A stretch of DNA of 64,000 nucleotides from Uliginosibacterium aquaticum (GCF_012972705.2 NZ_JABCSC020000003.1:496001-560000), one strand, 5' to 3'; shown: positions 33,397 to 43,086, counted from the first letter of the stretch. Translations and numbers: made by a program. The notes: a model not told the origin generated them from the letters alone.

Positions 33397-34815
33397 TTAC
33401 AGGGTTGCCGCCGCGAGGCGGTGGGCTACTAGACGTTTGACGATGGCACAGGATGCGGCCCGGGCTTCTGCCTTGTCCGCACGGCTGGTCAGGACGATGG
33501 GCACACGGGCTCCCACCACGACGCCAGCGAGCAGCGCGCCGGCGAGGTATTCGAGTTGTTTGGCAAGCATGTTGCCTGATTCCAGATCGGGCACTACGAG
33601 GATATCCGCATTGCCTGCGACTTCCGAGACGATGCCCTTGGTGCGGGCTGCGAAGGGCGACACGGCATTATCGAAGGCCAGCGGGCCGTCGAGCACACCG
33701 CCTTTGATCTGGCCGCGATCGGCCATCTTGCACAGGGCGGCGGCAATCAGCGTGGAGGGAATCTTCGGGTTGATGGTTTCCACCGCTGAGAGCAGCGCCA
33801 CGCGCGGTTTGGCAATGCCGATGGCGTGCGCGACGTCGATCACGTTCTGCACGATGTCGACCATGTCCGCCAGCTCGGGCTGGATGTTGATGGCCGCATC
33901 GGTAATCAGCAACGGGCGAGGATAGCGCGGGACGTCGGCGAAGAAAACATGGCTGATGCGGCGTGCGGTGCGGATGCCGGTGAGCTTGTTGACCACCTGG
34001 CTCATCAGCTCGTCGGTATGCAGGCTTCCCTTCATGAGCGCGTCGACTTCGCCGGACCGCGCCAAGGCAACGGCGCGCTCGGCCGACTCCAAGCTGTGTT
34101 CGGTATTGATGATCGTGCAGCCGTCCAGGCTTTGGTCGATCTGTTCGGCGGCCTTGCGGATCTTGGCTTCCGGGCCGATCAGCCAAGGCACGATGAGACC
34201 TTCGTGCATGGCTTGCAGGGCGCCCTTGAGCGATTCGGCGTCGCAGGGGTGGGCCACCGCCACCTTGATGGCCGGCAGGCCGGCGCTCTGGGCCAGCAAC
34301 TCGTCGTAGCGGCGCTGCTGGTCGGTGATGGTGACTTCCGGCAGGGCCGCGCGCGAGCGGCGGATCTTCTGCGTGGGGGCGGCTACCGTGGCCTCACCTT
34401 CGACCACCAGCTCGTCATCCTGATTGGTGACCTTGCAGGCGATGATCAGCTGCTTCTTGTCCGCAATCTTTTCGGCACAGCTGAGTTTCACCGTGAGGGT
34501 GTCACCAATATGCACCAGGCTCTTGAAACGCAGGTTCTGCCCGACATAGACCGTGCCCGGCCCCGGGAATTTGTTGCCGAGGAGCGCCGAGATGATGGCA
34601 CCCGAGAGCATGCCGTGGGCGGTCACTTCGCCGGAGGGGCTGTCCTTGGCGTACTGATCGTCAAGATGAGAGGGATTCACGTCACCCGACACGATGGCGA
34701 AGAGCTGGATGTCTTCACGACGCACCGTACGCGAGAGGGTGGCGCTGTCGCCGACCTTGATCTCGTCGTAAGTGATGTTCTCCAGTGTTTCGAGCGGTGT
34801 ATTGGTGCTATCCAT
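33397..34815 (-). CDS. MaoC domain-phosphate acetyltransferase fusion
   Basis: A 472-aa protein with a MaoC-like hot-dog domain (about 10-150: DEIKVGDSATLSRTVRREDI, FAIVSGDVNPSHLDDQYA, AHGMLSGAIISALLGNKFPG) and a phosphate acetyl/butyryltransferase domain (about 165-465: VAVAHPCDAESLKGALQAMH, ALMKGSLHTDELMSQVV, LLITDAAINIQPELADMVDI, VPDLESGNMLAKQLEYLAGA). The family is annotated as bifunctional enoyl-CoA hydratase/phosphate acetyltransferase and replaces a classical Pta beside ackA. Whether the MaoC part works on a CoA ester in vivo is not clear. Confidence 0.93.
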   Translation of the reverse strand: MDSTNTPLETLENITYDEIKVGDSATLSRTVRREDIQLFAIVSGDVNPSHLDDQYAKDSPSGEVTAHGMLSGAIISALLGNKFPGPGTVYVGQNLRFKSLVHIGDTLTVKLSCAEKIADKKQLIIACKVTNQDDELVVEGEATVAAPTQKIRRSRAALPEVTITDQQRRYDELLAQSAGLPAIKVAVAHPCDAESLKGALQAMHEGLIVPWLIGPEAKIRKAAEQIDQSLDGCTIINTEHSLESAERAVALARSGEVDALMKGSLHTDELMSQVVNKLTGIRTARRISHVFFADVPRYPRPLLITDAAINIQPELADMVDIVQNVIDVAHAIGIAKPRVALLSAVETINPKIPSTLIAAALCKMADRGQIKGGVLDGPLAFDNAVSPFAARTKGIVSEVAGNADILVVPDLESGNMLAKQLEYLAGALLAGVVVGARVPIVLTSRADKAEARAASCAIVKRLVAHRLAAATL

Positions 34816-34984
34816 GAGCTTCGTCCTCTTGCATCAATGTTAACTATCGAGACCTGCCCTTTTGGTGACGATCATCAAATCGTCCGCGGAATCTTGCCGC
34901 GCTGCCGCAAAAGAGGGCGCAAAGCGGCCGATGCTAGAATTCCGCCCTTCCTTTTCGCTACTGCGCGCACGCGCTTTCCGAACC

Positions 34985-36349
34985 ATGCAAATCACGATTC
35001 TGGCCGCCGGACAAGGCAAACGCATGAATTCACGCTTGCCCAAGGTGCTGCAGCCGATTGCCGGCCAGCCCATGCTCGGGCATGTGCTGGCGACCTCGCG
35101 TTCGCTCGGGCCCCGGGCGCTGTGCGTGGTGTACGGCCATGGCGGTGATCAGGTACAGACTGCGCTGACTGCGCCCGATATCCTGTGGGCAGAGCAGGCG
35201 CAGCAACTGGGCACCGGTCACGCTGTGCAACAAGCCATGCCCTTGCTGGGCGACGAAGGTGCGGTGCTGGTGCTCTATGGCGACGTGCCGCTGATCCGGG
35301 CCAACACCCTGCAGGCGTTGGTGGACGCGGCGGGGAGCTCCCGCGTGGCCTTGCTGACGGTGACACTGGCCAACCCCAAGGGCTATGGCCGCATCGTGCG
35401 TGACGTGAATGACCGCGTCGTTTCCATCGTAGAGGAGAAAGATGCCTCTGCGGCCGAAAAGGCCATCAGGGAAGTCAATACCGGCATCCTGTGTGCGCCT
35501 GCCGCCATGCTGCGTGGCTGGCTAGGCCGCCTCCAGAATAATAATGCTCAGGGCGAGTATTACCTGACCGACGTGATTGCGATGGCCGTGGCGGATGGCG
35601 TTGAGGTCGTTGCCCAGCAACCCGAACACGAGTGGGAAGTGCTCGGCGTGAACAACAAGGCCCAGCTCGCCGAGCTGGAGCGCATCCATCAGCGCAATCA
35701 GGCCGATGCCCTGCTCGATGCCGGCGTGACCCTGCTGGACCCGACGCGCATCGACATCCGCGGTGAGCTGGTGTGCGGTCGCGATGTGGAGATCGACGTG
35801 GGCTGCGTGTTCGAAGGCCGCGTGGAGTTGGCTGACGGTGTGCGCGTCGGGGCGCATTGCGTGCTGAAGGACGTGACGGTGGGGGCTGGCAGCGTCATCA
35901 AACCTTTCTGCCATTTCGAGGAGGCGGTGATCGGTGCGGCCGGGGTGCTCGGCCCCTATGCGCGCCTGCGCCCTGGCACGGTGCTGGCAGAGGATGTGCA
36001 CGTTGGCAACTTCGTGGAGATCAAGAACAGCCAGATTGCCGCGCATTCCAAAGCCAATCATCTGGCCTATGTGGGGGATGCGACGGTGGGCAGCCGGGTG
36101 AATATTGGCGCTGGCGTGATCACCTGCAACTACGATGGCGCCAACAAGTTCCGTACCGTGATCGAGGACGATGCTTTCATCGGCTCCGACAGCCAGCTGG
36201 TGGCGCCGGTCACGGTGGGCAAGGGCGCGACCATTGCGGCGGGCACCACCCTGACCCAGAACGCACCCGCGGATGCGCTGACGATCGGTCGCGCCCGCCA
36301 GCTGAGTATTACTGGCTGGGTGCGGCCGGTGAAGAAGAGGCCGGCCTGA
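34985..36349 (+). CDS. glmU: Bifunctional GlcNAc-1-P uridyltransferase / GlcN-1-P acetyltransferase
   Basis: A 454-aa GlmU that makes UDP-GlcNAc for peptidoglycan and LPS. The nucleotidyltransferase half starts [20 protein letters not shown] and has [20 protein letters not shown] and EVNTGILC. The acetyltransferase half is a left-handed beta helix with [51 protein letters not shown] and [10 protein letters not shown]. The ATG at 34985 gives the normal N-terminus; the open frame from 34862 only adds promoter sequence. It is divergent from the pta gene and its stop abuts that of the RNase H gene. Confidence 0.97.
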   Translation: MQITILAAGQGKRMNSRLPKVLQPIAGQPMLGHVLATSRSLGPRALCVVYGHGGDQVQTALTAPDILWAEQAQQLGTGHAVQQAMPLLGDEGAVLVLYGDVPLIRANTLQALVDAAGSSRVALLTVTLANPKGYGRIVRDVNDRVVSIVEEKDASAAEKAIREVNTGILCAPAAMLRGWLGRLQNNNAQGEYYLTDVIAMAVADGVEVVAQQPEHEWEVLGVNNKAQLAELERIHQRNQADALLDAGVTLLDPTRIDIRGELVCGRDVEIDVGCVFEGRVELADGVRVGAHCVLKDVTVGAGSVIKPFCHFEEAVIGAAGVLGPYARLRPGTVLAEDVHVGNFVEIKNSQIAAHSKANHLAYVGDATVGSRVNIGAGVITCNYDGANKFRTVIEDDAFIGSDSQLVAPVTVGKGATIAAGTTLTQNAPADALTIGRARQLSITGWVRPVKKRPA

Positions 36350-36796
36350 TCAGCGCCTGCGGCGCGCCGGTTTGGCTGGTGCGCGTGGCGGCAAGCCCAG
36401 TGCGGCACGCGCCAGCTGGTCGGCTGCGGTGTTGCGATGCTGAGGCAGCCAGCGCAATTCCAGGCGGCTGAACTCGGCGGCAAGCTGCCGGATCTCGGCA
36501 AAGAGCGGCGCCAGGCGCGCTGCTTCGGTGGCTTCGGCGTCTTGGGCGAGGCGCACCACCACGTCGCTGTCGCACTGCACTTGCAGATGTGCAGCGCCGA
36601 GCGCGCGGGCCAGTCTGAGGGTGGCGAGCAGAGCACGGGCTTCGGCTTCGTTGTTGCAGCCGGTGTGGGGGCTACGCTCGGAGAGTTCATGACGGCCACC
36701 CTGCGGCCCCAGCAATATCGCGCCGAGGCCGATGTGGCCTGGGTTGGGGCGGGCGCAGCCATCGCACCAGGCCTGCCAGAGGAAGTCTTCATTCAT
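36350..36796 (-). CDS. Ribonuclease HI family protein
   Basis: A 148-aa RNase H fold protein. The four acidic residues are in AWCDGCARPNPGHIGLGAIL (Asp), NNEAEARALLATLRLA (Glu), VQCDSDVVVRLA (Asp) and HRNTAADQLARAALG (Asp). The YciB-like short RNase HI group lacks the basic protrusion of E. coli RnhA, as here. It cleaves RNA in RNA-DNA hybrids if active. The start at 36796 yields MNEDFLWQAWCDG; the frame is open to 36889 but overlaps the next gene's end. The Arg-rich tail (PAKPARRRR) may help bind nucleic acid. Confidence 0.87.
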   Translation of the reverse strand: MNEDFLWQAWCDGCARPNPGHIGLGAILLGPQGGRHELSERSPHTGCNNEAEARALLATLRLARALGAAHLQVQCDSDVVVRLAQDAEATEAARLAPLFAEIRQLAAEFSRLELRWLPQHRNTAADQLARAALGLPPRAPAKPARRRR

Positions 36797-36857
36797 CGCT
36801 GGATGATACGGGCTTGTGTCTGGAGGCGGCGACTTGGGCGGTTCTGCGTCGCGGGGC

Positions 36858-38411
36858 TCATCCTTCTGGCGGGAGGCTTGCTTCCGCAATCATGTTTGCG
36901 AATACCCCCTGATCTAGCAAGCCTAAGAAGGCATCAACGACCTGTGGGTCGAACTGGATATCACGGCCGGCAAGAATTTCGGCGCGGGCTTCGGGCAGTG
37001 GCCAGGGCGTTTTGTAGGGGCGATGGCTGACCAGCGCATCGAAGACGTCGACCACGCTGACGATGCGTACTGCCAGCGGTAGCTCAGCGGAGCGAATGCC
37101 AGCCGGGTAACCCAGGCCATCCCAGCGTTCGTGGTGACTGGTGGCGATGCTGCGGGCGAGGCCGAGTGCCTTGTCGTGGCCGAGGATGCTGCCGCCGATG
37201 CTGGCGTGGTGCTGCATGATGCGAACTTCCTCCGGGTCGAGTTTGCCGGGCTTGCCGAGGATGTCGTCCGGAATGCCGATCTTGCCGACATCGTGCAGGC
37301 GGCTGGAGATGCCCATGTGCTCGGCTTCGGCACGCGAGCAGCCCATCGCCAGTGCGACTTTCTCGGTATAGGTGGCGATGCGTTCGATGTGGCGGCCGGT
37401 GGTCTTGTCCTTGAACTCGGCGATTTCGGCCAGCATGTCGATGGCGTAGCGGAAAGCGTTGGCGAGATCGATGTGCAGGCGCAGATTTTCGAGTGATTGC
37501 GCGCTTTGCTGGGCGGTGAGGCGGATCAGGCGTTTGTCGTCATCGGAGAGCGGCAGGGTGGGTTCGATGTAGATGTAGCCCTCGGCCTGGCCATGGATCA
37601 CGATCGGAATGATGAAGGCGTTGCCGGGCAGGCCCGTGGGGTCCTGCCCGGCGAGCACCGCCTTGCGGCATTGTTCATGGATGGCATGGAAGCGCCCGCT
37701 GGCGATGAAGGGGGCGGTACCGGCATGCACCGCCTGCTCGCCGCTTTCCACCGTGGCGATCACGCCCTCGATGGTGGAGATGAAGGAGTCCGGTGAGAGG
37801 TGGCAGAGACCGACGACCTGGGTCAGCACGCCGGAGAAGAACTCCTGCAGTGAGACGTTGGCCAGGCGGTAGATGTCCGGCGCGGCCTGTAGCAATCGCT
37901 CCAGGCCGAGACGGTTGATGTCGATGGCGCAGAGGTCGCGATAGGATTTGAGGGCGCTGCGCACCGTGGTGTAGAGGCGGGTGGTGGTGAGCTCGGTCTT
38001 GTCCTTGTAGTCGTCGATGTCGTAGTGGTCGATCACATAGCGTTCGGGGGCGGCCCCGGGCTGGCCGGTGCGGATCACCAGGCGAATGAGCTTGTTGCCG
38101 AGTTCGTTGCGGATCTTCTCGACCAGGCGCAGCCCGGCATCCTCGGTTTCCATCACCACGTCCACCAGCGCCACGGCGATGTCCGGATGTTCGGCGAGGC
38201 GCTGCAGGGCCTCACTGGCAGAGCTGGCTTCGATGAATTCGAGCGGCCGCTCGGCGAAGGTGAAATTGCGCAGGCCGAGGCGGGTTACGGCGCGTACGTC
38301 CGGTTCGTCATCCACGACCAGCAGCTTCCAGGTGTAGAGCGGCTTGGCTGTCGGGCTGGCGGGCGTGGCGCGCTCGGCCTCGAACTGGATGGCATCCTTG
38401 ATGATTCTCAT
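36858..38411 (-). CDS. Response regulator with DUF3369 and HD-GYP domains
   Basis: A 517-aa output protein. A receiver domain (about 28-155) has LLVVDDEP and the likely phosphorylated Asp84 in ALVDVVME. A DUF3369 region (about 160-315) follows, then an HD-GYP domain (320-500) with SSRLHDVGKIGIPDDIL (HD at 373-374), MQHHASIGGSIL, HHERWDGLGYPAGI (GYP at 434-436) and RIVSVVDVFDALVSHRPYK. It should be a c-di-GMP phosphodiesterase under control of the histidine kinase whose gene overlaps its start (ATGA at 38408-38411). Confidence 0.94.
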   Translation of the reverse strand: MRIIKDAIQFEAERATPASPTAKPLYTWKLLVVDDEPDVRAVTRLGLRNFTFAERPLEFIEASSASEALQRLAEHPDIAVALVDVVMETEDAGLRLVEKIRNELGNKLIRLVIRTGQPGAAPERYVIDHYDIDDYKDKTELTTTRLYTTVRSALKSYRDLCAIDINRLGLERLLQAAPDIYRLANVSLQEFFSGVLTQVVGLCHLSPDSFISTIEGVIATVESGEQAVHAGTAPFIASGRFHAIHEQCRKAVLAGQDPTGLPGNAFIIPIVIHGQAEGYIYIEPTLPLSDDDKRLIRLTAQQSAQSLENLRLHIDLANAFRYAIDMLAEIAEFKDKTTGRHIERIATYTEKVALAMGCSRAEAEHMGISSRLHDVGKIGIPDDILGKPGKLDPEEVRIMQHHASIGGSILGHDKALGLARSIATSHHERWDGLGYPAGIRSAELPLAVRIVSVVDVFDALVSHRPYKTPWPLPEARAEILAGRDIQFDPQVVDAFLGLLDQGVFANMIAEASLPPEG

Positions 38412-39943
38412 GGTGTCTCGCCTGAAGGTGCGGTGGGGGTGTGCTGGGGCAGGCGGATCAAAAAGTGGGTGCCGGCGCCGGGCAGGCTGTCACAGCGAAT
38501 GCTGCCGCCCAGACGCTCGGTGACCAGGCTGTAGCAGATGTAGAGACCGAGACCGGTGCCGCCCTGAGCCTGACGGGTGGTGAAGAAGGGCTCGAAGATG
38601 CGGCGCTGGACTGCGGGGGACATGCCTTTGCCGTCGTCAGCGTAGCCGATGAGGATTTGTCCGGCGCCATCGCTGTCGATCGCGATGCGGATGTGACCAT
38701 CGCTTTGTTCGGGCCCGAAGGCGTGGGTGACGCTGTTGACGATCAGATTGGTGAAGATCTGGTCGAGCAGGCCCGGGACGCTGGTCATGCTGAGTTCTGG
38801 TGGGCAATCAAGCTCGATGCGGGCGGTTTTCTTGTAAACGTTGCTCAGGGTCTGCAGCACTTCGTCAACGATCTCGCGCAGCTTGAAGTGGCGGATGTCT
38901 TCACGTTCGATGTCGGTGGATGAGCGCTTGAAGCCGCTGACCAGATTGGCGGCCCGGCGCAGGTTGGACTGGGCGAGTTGGCCGCTTTCACGCATGTCGG
39001 TGAGCAGGGCGCGGATCTCCTGCTCCGGCACCTCCTCGCGCTGGAGCAGGTGGCCGAAGTCGTCGAGGCAATGTTCATGGTGCGAGAGGGCACTGATCGC
39101 CACCCCCAGCGGGGTGTTCAGCTCATGAGAGAAGCCGGACACCAGACGCCCCATCGAGGCCATTTTTTCGGCCTGCATGAGGCCTGACATGGCCTGTTCG
39201 GTCTGCGCCCAGCGTTTTGCCAGCGACCGATGTGCCAGCAGACTGCCACCGGCCAGCAGCAGGAAGACCAGGGCGTGCAACAGGCTGCTGTGGATGATCT
39301 GGTTGCGCGTGGCGGAGTCCTGCCAAGGTTGGCTGATGCTGATGCCGCCGCGCACATCGCCTATGGCATAGCCTTGGTGAGCGTGGCAGCCCAGACAGGT
39401 TTTATCGACAAACAGTGGCGCCATGAACCGGAATTCTTTTTCTTCATTTGCGCGCTCTACGACCTCCCCGACTTCAAGTTCGCCCTGCTCGAGGCGCGCA
39501 AGGCTCTGTTTTTCCCAGCTGTCCGGGCTGTTCTCCGGGCGAAGGACACGCAACGACGTCATGTGAATTTTCAGCGTGCCTTGCAGGCTAGCCTGATGAG
39601 CAATCTGGCGAGTCATGTAGGCAGGGTTGATCTGGGTGAGCGACAGTTTGTCGGTGTGCAGATCACGGCTGGGGCTGAACAGGAAGGGGTTGGGCGGATT
39701 CTGCTCACTGGCCGGAACATATACGCCTCCGCTTGAGGCGTTCCAGGCGCGTGCCGCTACGATGGTGCGAAACACGTTGCGTGCGCCTTCCAGCATCAAG
39801 TCATGCGCGTGCTGTTGGATGCGGCTGATGCTCAGCGCCAGCGATACCGCGACCAGCAAGGTCCAGACGGCCAGCAGTACGCTCAGCTGGCGCAGGCTGG
39901 CAGGGGGATGAAGCGGGGCGGAATAGGCCGGGTGCTGAGGCAT
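38408..39943 (-). CDS. Sensor histidine kinase with Tll0287-like sensor domain
   Basis: A 511-aa membrane kinase. Two transmembrane helices (about 20-40 and 219-236) flank a periplasmic Tll0287-like (DUF3365) domain that carries CLGCH at 183-187, a CXXCH motif able to bind c-type heme. The kinase core has H273 in GFSHELNTPLG, the N box in DQIFTNLIVNSVTHAF, ADDGKGMSP and FFTTRQAQGGTGLGLYIC. Tll0287-like sensors are linked to redox or gas sensing; heme attachment here is inference. It is co-translated with the HD-GYP regulator. Confidence 0.93.
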   Translation of the reverse strand: MPQHPAYSAPLHPPASLRQLSVLLAVWTLLVAVSLALSISRIQQHAHDLMLEGARNVFRTIVAARAWNASSGGVYVPASEQNPPNPFLFSPSRDLHTDKLSLTQINPAYMTRQIAHQASLQGTLKIHMTSLRVLRPENSPDSWEKQSLARLEQGELEVGEVVERANEEKEFRFMAPLFVDKTCLGCHAHQGYAIGDVRGGISISQPWQDSATRNQIIHSSLLHALVFLLLAGGSLLAHRSLAKRWAQTEQAMSGLMQAEKMASMGRLVSGFSHELNTPLGVAISALSHHEHCLDDFGHLLQREEVPEQEIRALLTDMRESGQLAQSNLRRAANLVSGFKRSSTDIEREDIRHFKLREIVDEVLQTLSNVYKKTARIELDCPPELSMTSVPGLLDQIFTNLIVNSVTHAFGPEQSDGHIRIAIDSDGAGQILIGYADDGKGMSPAVQRRIFEPFFTTRQAQGGTGLGLYICYSLVTERLGGSIRCDSLPGAGTHFLIRLPQHTPTAPSGETP

Positions 39944-40111
39944 GTTGGGGAGTCCGGGCTGACTGTCAGGTCTACGGCGCTGGTGTGTGGGGCTGGAGCT
40001 GTACTTGCGGGCTTTATGGGGATCGGGAACACGGCCCTGGGGGCTGACGGGTATCGAAAAATGGTGAAAATTTTCTCAAGAATTTGGGGTGTGGGCCGAT
40101 AACGCTGCCAT

Positions 40112-40132
40112 GGTTTGTGCGATGCACAAACC
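40112..40132 (+). promoter_or_regulatory. Perfect inverted repeat upstream of the GT4 gene
   Basis: GGTTTGTGC-GAT-GCACAAACC is a perfect 9-bp inverted repeat with a three-base centre, 22 bp before the ATG. It could be an operator or a leader hairpin. The 210-bp gap between the divergent kinase and GT4 genes holds nothing else I can name. Confidence 0.5.
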
Positions 40133-40154
40133 ACTCCCCCGAAAAGAGAAAATC

Positions 40155-41417
40155 ATGTTGACCCTTCCTTCTTTCCCGCAGCTGACTTTCCGGCATCAGC
40201 AGAGCCACTCGGGCCGGGCTACAGAGATAGCCGGCCTTCGGCAGCAAGCAGTGCATCAAACACTTGCCGGGGATGGCCCTTCACGGCGCATCGGCCTGCT
40301 GATCGATTCCCTGATAGGTGGGGGGGCCGAACGCGTGGTGCTGAATCTGGCAGAAGGCTTTCGCCGGCAAGGGCATGAGGTGCACATCATCCTTGCGCAT
40401 GATCAGATCCAGCATCGCGTGCCCGATGGGGTCCGGCTGCATGCGTTAGCCCCTGCCGGAAGATTGAACCCCATCCGGGCGCTGGAAAAACTCATGCTGG
40501 CCTGGCGCTTGCGGCGCTGTGTGGCAGAGATCGAGGCCGATGGCCGTCGCTTCGATTTTTTCATCTCGAATGCAGAGGATGCCGACCGGATTTCGCGTCT
40601 GGCTTGCCTGCCGCATGTGTATATCCGCTATCGCAACTCCATGGTGGAATACCTGCGAGGAAAAATCGGCGACAAGAGCGGGCTGAAGCGCCTGTTCCGC
40701 ACGCTCAAATGGCGTATCCGCTTTCATCTGACCTATGGCGGGCGCGACATCATCACGGTATCTGACGCCCTGCAGCGCGATATCGTCGACGAAGTGGGTG
40801 TGCACCCGCACTCGATCCGGACCATCTACAACCCCTTTGATTTTGAGGCGATCCGGCAGTTGGCCCGGGAGTTCCAGCCCCCCGTCGATGGCCCCTACAT
40901 CGTGTACGCCGCACGTTTTTCCGCCCGCAAGCGGCAGGATCTGCTCCTGCGCGCCTTTTGCGACAGCCATGCCTGCCAGAGCCACAAGTTGGTGCTGATC
41001 GGCGACGCCTACACGGAGGCGGAAAAAAACTGGCGTGAGCAGATTGCGCTGCAGGTCGCGAGTCTGGGCCTGCAGGACAAGGTATTGCTGCCCGGCTTCC
41101 AGACCAATCCTTACCCGTGGATCAAGCACGCTGCACTCTTTGCCATGTCTTCCGACAGTGAAGGCCTGCCCACCGTTCTGATTGAATCCCTGATCCTGGG
41201 CACCCCGGTGGTGAGTACTGATTGTCCGACCGGGCCGAGTGAAATCCTCACCGGGCGACTGTCGCCTTTCCTGTGCGCGCGCAACGATCACCTGGCGCTG
41301 GCCGTCCGCATCGATGAAGCGCTTGCTCACTATCCGCATGTGGGTGACAGGGAGCTGGCGCGGTTCTCGGCAGAAAACTCGATCCGTCAGTATCTGGCGC
41401 ATTGCGCTGAGGCCTGA
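40155..41417 (+). CDS. Glycosyltransferase family 4
   Basis: A 420-aa GT4 (GT-B fold) enzyme. IGLLIDSLIGGGAERVVLNL is the donor-loop N-terminus, YRNSMVEYLRGKIG and TVSDALQRDIVDEVGV lie in the first half, and the nucleotide-sugar site is AARFSARKRQDLLLRAF with SSDSEGLPTVLIESLILGTP followed by VVSTDCPTGPSEIL. It probably adds a sugar to LPS or another surface polysaccharide. The start at 40155 follows AAAAGAGAA; the frame is open from 40089. The first 45 residues precede the fold and have no visible motif. Confidence 0.88.
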   Translation: MLTLPSFPQLTFRHQQSHSGRATEIAGLRQQAVHQTLAGDGPSRRIGLLIDSLIGGGAERVVLNLAEGFRRQGHEVHIILAHDQIQHRVPDGVRLHALAPAGRLNPIRALEKLMLAWRLRRCVAEIEADGRRFDFFISNAEDADRISRLACLPHVYIRYRNSMVEYLRGKIGDKSGLKRLFRTLKWRIRFHLTYGGRDIITVSDALQRDIVDEVGVHPHSIRTIYNPFDFEAIRQLAREFQPPVDGPYIVYAARFSARKRQDLLLRAFCDSHACQSHKLVLIGDAYTEAEKNWREQIALQVASLGLQDKVLLPGFQTNPYPWIKHAALFAMSSDSEGLPTVLIESLILGTPVVSTDCPTGPSEILTGRLSPFLCARNDHLALAVRIDEALAHYPHVGDRELARFSAENSIRQYLAHCAEA

Positions 41418-41455
41418 TTGAAGGGGCTCTCCGGAGCGCGTAGTAAGATCCGGGC

Positions 41456-41959
41456 ATGCCCTTTTCTTTGCCTTCCTCCCACCCGCTGCGCGTGGTACTC
41501 GATACCAACGTGGTGATGGCCCTGTGGCACTTCCGTGATCCGGCTCTTGCCGCCTTGGCTGACTGGGTCGAAACCAGCGCTGTCGAGTTGCTCACGCGTG
41601 CCGACTGCCTCGATGAACTGGCGCGCGTGCTGGCTTATGTCCAGTTCCGCATTGAGCCTGCACAGCGTGCGCAGATTTACGCGACTTACGCTCAGACAGC
41701 CCGTTGTCTGCCGGAGCCGGATGACACGCGTCTGGCAGAGCTCGACGCACTGCCGCGCTGCAAGGACCGCGATGACCAGAAGTTCCTTGCCCTGGCCTGG
41801 CTGGGTGAGGCTGACCTGCTTCTGACCCGCGACAAGCTGCTGCTCAAGCTCGCCCGCAAATCGCCTTTTCGCGAGCGCCTGAGGATCCTCACGCCGGAGC
41901 TCTGGCAGCGCGAGCTGCTGGCTGCAGAGGCGCTTGCCCTTTCGGGCGGAGAGTCCTGA
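41456..41959 (+). CDS. PIN-domain protein (COG1569 type)
   Basis: A 167-aa PIN domain ribonuclease-like protein. The acidic residues are in RVVLDTNVVMALWHF (Asp), CLDELARVL (Glu), CKDRDDQKFLALAW (Asp, Asp) and LLTRDKLLL (Asp). The family is often called a toxin of a toxin-antitoxin pair, but no antitoxin gene is adjacent: the neighbours are a glycosyltransferase and an MscS channel. It may be a solitary housekeeping nuclease. Confidence 0.85.
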   Translation: MPFSLPSSHPLRVVLDTNVVMALWHFRDPALAALADWVETSAVELLTRADCLDELARVLAYVQFRIEPAQRAQIYATYAQTARCLPEPDDTRLAELDALPRCKDRDDQKFLALAWLGEADLLLTRDKLLLKLARKSPFRERLRILTPELWQRELLAAEALALSGGES

Positions 41960-42091
41960 AAAGCCCTTCCTGCCTGCGTTTAGAACGCTGTGTAGGGTTT
42001 TGGGGGCACAAATGGAAACGACAGCCCGCAGGGGGCGCGGGTATCGTTCCGGCAAGCAAGCCTGTTGCTGCCCTCACGGAGAATGAAGAAC

Positions 42092-42907
42092 ATGGACGAA
42101 ACCCTGCTGACCCAACTGCCGGCCATCATCCTGCAGAATCTGGTCCCCTTTGCCTGGAAGATCGTCGGCGCCGTCGTGCTGTGGATCATCGGCGGCTGGA
42201 TCATCAAGAGCGTCAAGCTGTTGTCCCGGCGTGGCATGGATGCGCGCGGTTTTGATGCCACGCTGATCGAATATCTGGAATCCGCCATTGGCATGAGCAT
42301 GCGCGTGCTGTTGGTGATCGCCATCCTGAGCCTGTTCGGTGTGGAAACGGCCTCCTTTGCCGCCATCATCGCGGCCGCCGGCGTGGCTATCGGGATGGCC
42401 TGGTCGGGCCTGCTCGCCAACTTCGCGGCGGGGGTCTTCCTGATCCTGCTGCGCCCGCTGCGCGTGGGCGACTTCATTGCCGCCGCCGGCATCACTGGTA
42501 CAGTGCATGAAATCGGCATGTTTGCCACGACGATTGATCAGCCGGACAACGTGCGGACCGTGGTGGGCAACAACAAGCTGTTTGCCGACAACATCGTGAA
42601 TTTCAGCAGCAATGACTTTCGCCGCGTTGATCTCACCGCCCAGTTGGCCCACGGCGTTGATCCACTTAATGCCATTAGCCTGCTCAAGGCTCGGGTGGCG
42701 CAGATCCCGAATGTGATGGACAAACCGGCGCCGGATGTAGAGATCCTCGAGTTCAATCCAGCCGGGGTGAAGCTGGTGGTGCGCCCTTACTGCCATACCG
42801 ACGATTACTGGCAGGTGTATTTCGATACCAACAAGGCGATTCTGGAAATTGCTACGCAGGCCGGCTGGCCCGCAGCCGTGCCGCATCAGGTACTGATCCA
42901 GAAATGA
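42092..42907 (+). CDS. Small-conductance mechanosensitive channel (MscS family)
   Basis: A 271-aa MscS-type channel of the inner membrane. Three transmembrane segments precede the pore helix AAIIAAAGVAIGMAWSGLLA NFAAGVFLILL, followed by RPLRVGDFIAAAGITGTVHE and the cytoplasmic cage domain (NVRTVVGNNKLFADNIVNFS, KLVVRPYCHTDDYWQVYFD). It releases solutes on hypo-osmotic shock. ATG 42092 is preferred, with GGAG ten bases upstream, over ATG 42083, which is too close to it. Confidence 0.93.
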   Translation: MDETLLTQLPAIILQNLVPFAWKIVGAVVLWIIGGWIIKSVKLLSRRGMDARGFDATLIEYLESAIGMSMRVLLVIAILSLFGVETASFAAIIAAAGVAIGMAWSGLLANFAAGVFLILLRPLRVGDFIAAAGITGTVHEIGMFATTIDQPDNVRTVVGNNKLFADNIVNFSSNDFRRVDLTAQLAHGVDPLNAISLLKARVAQIPNVMDKPAPDVEILEFNPAGVKLVVRPYCHTDDYWQVYFDTNKAILEIATQAGWPAAVPHQVLIQK

Positions 42908-43034
42908 GTGCTTGATCGGGGTTTGCCCTCAAGCCGGGCCGATCCGGGCCGTAAAAGCATGAGAGCGGCTGTGCGGGGCCGGCCAGGCGGCGATGCCAGG
43001 AGCCCCGTGCGAAAAGCCGCTCACTCCATACGAC

Positions 43035-43070
43035 AAGAGCCAGCTTCCATCAGGGGGCTGGCTCTTTCTT
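43035..43070 (+). terminator. Rho-independent terminator
   Basis: AAGAGCCAGC and GCTGGCTCTT pair around a 13-base loop, followed by TCTTTG, 128 bp after the mscS stop and before the convergent flavin reductase gene. Confidence 0.75.
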
Positions 43071-43086
43071 TGTCGCTGGCTGATTT

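Noticed and set aside
41456-41959. Toxin-antitoxin module.
   Set aside because: The PIN protein has no antitoxin-like partner on either side, so a module cannot be supported.
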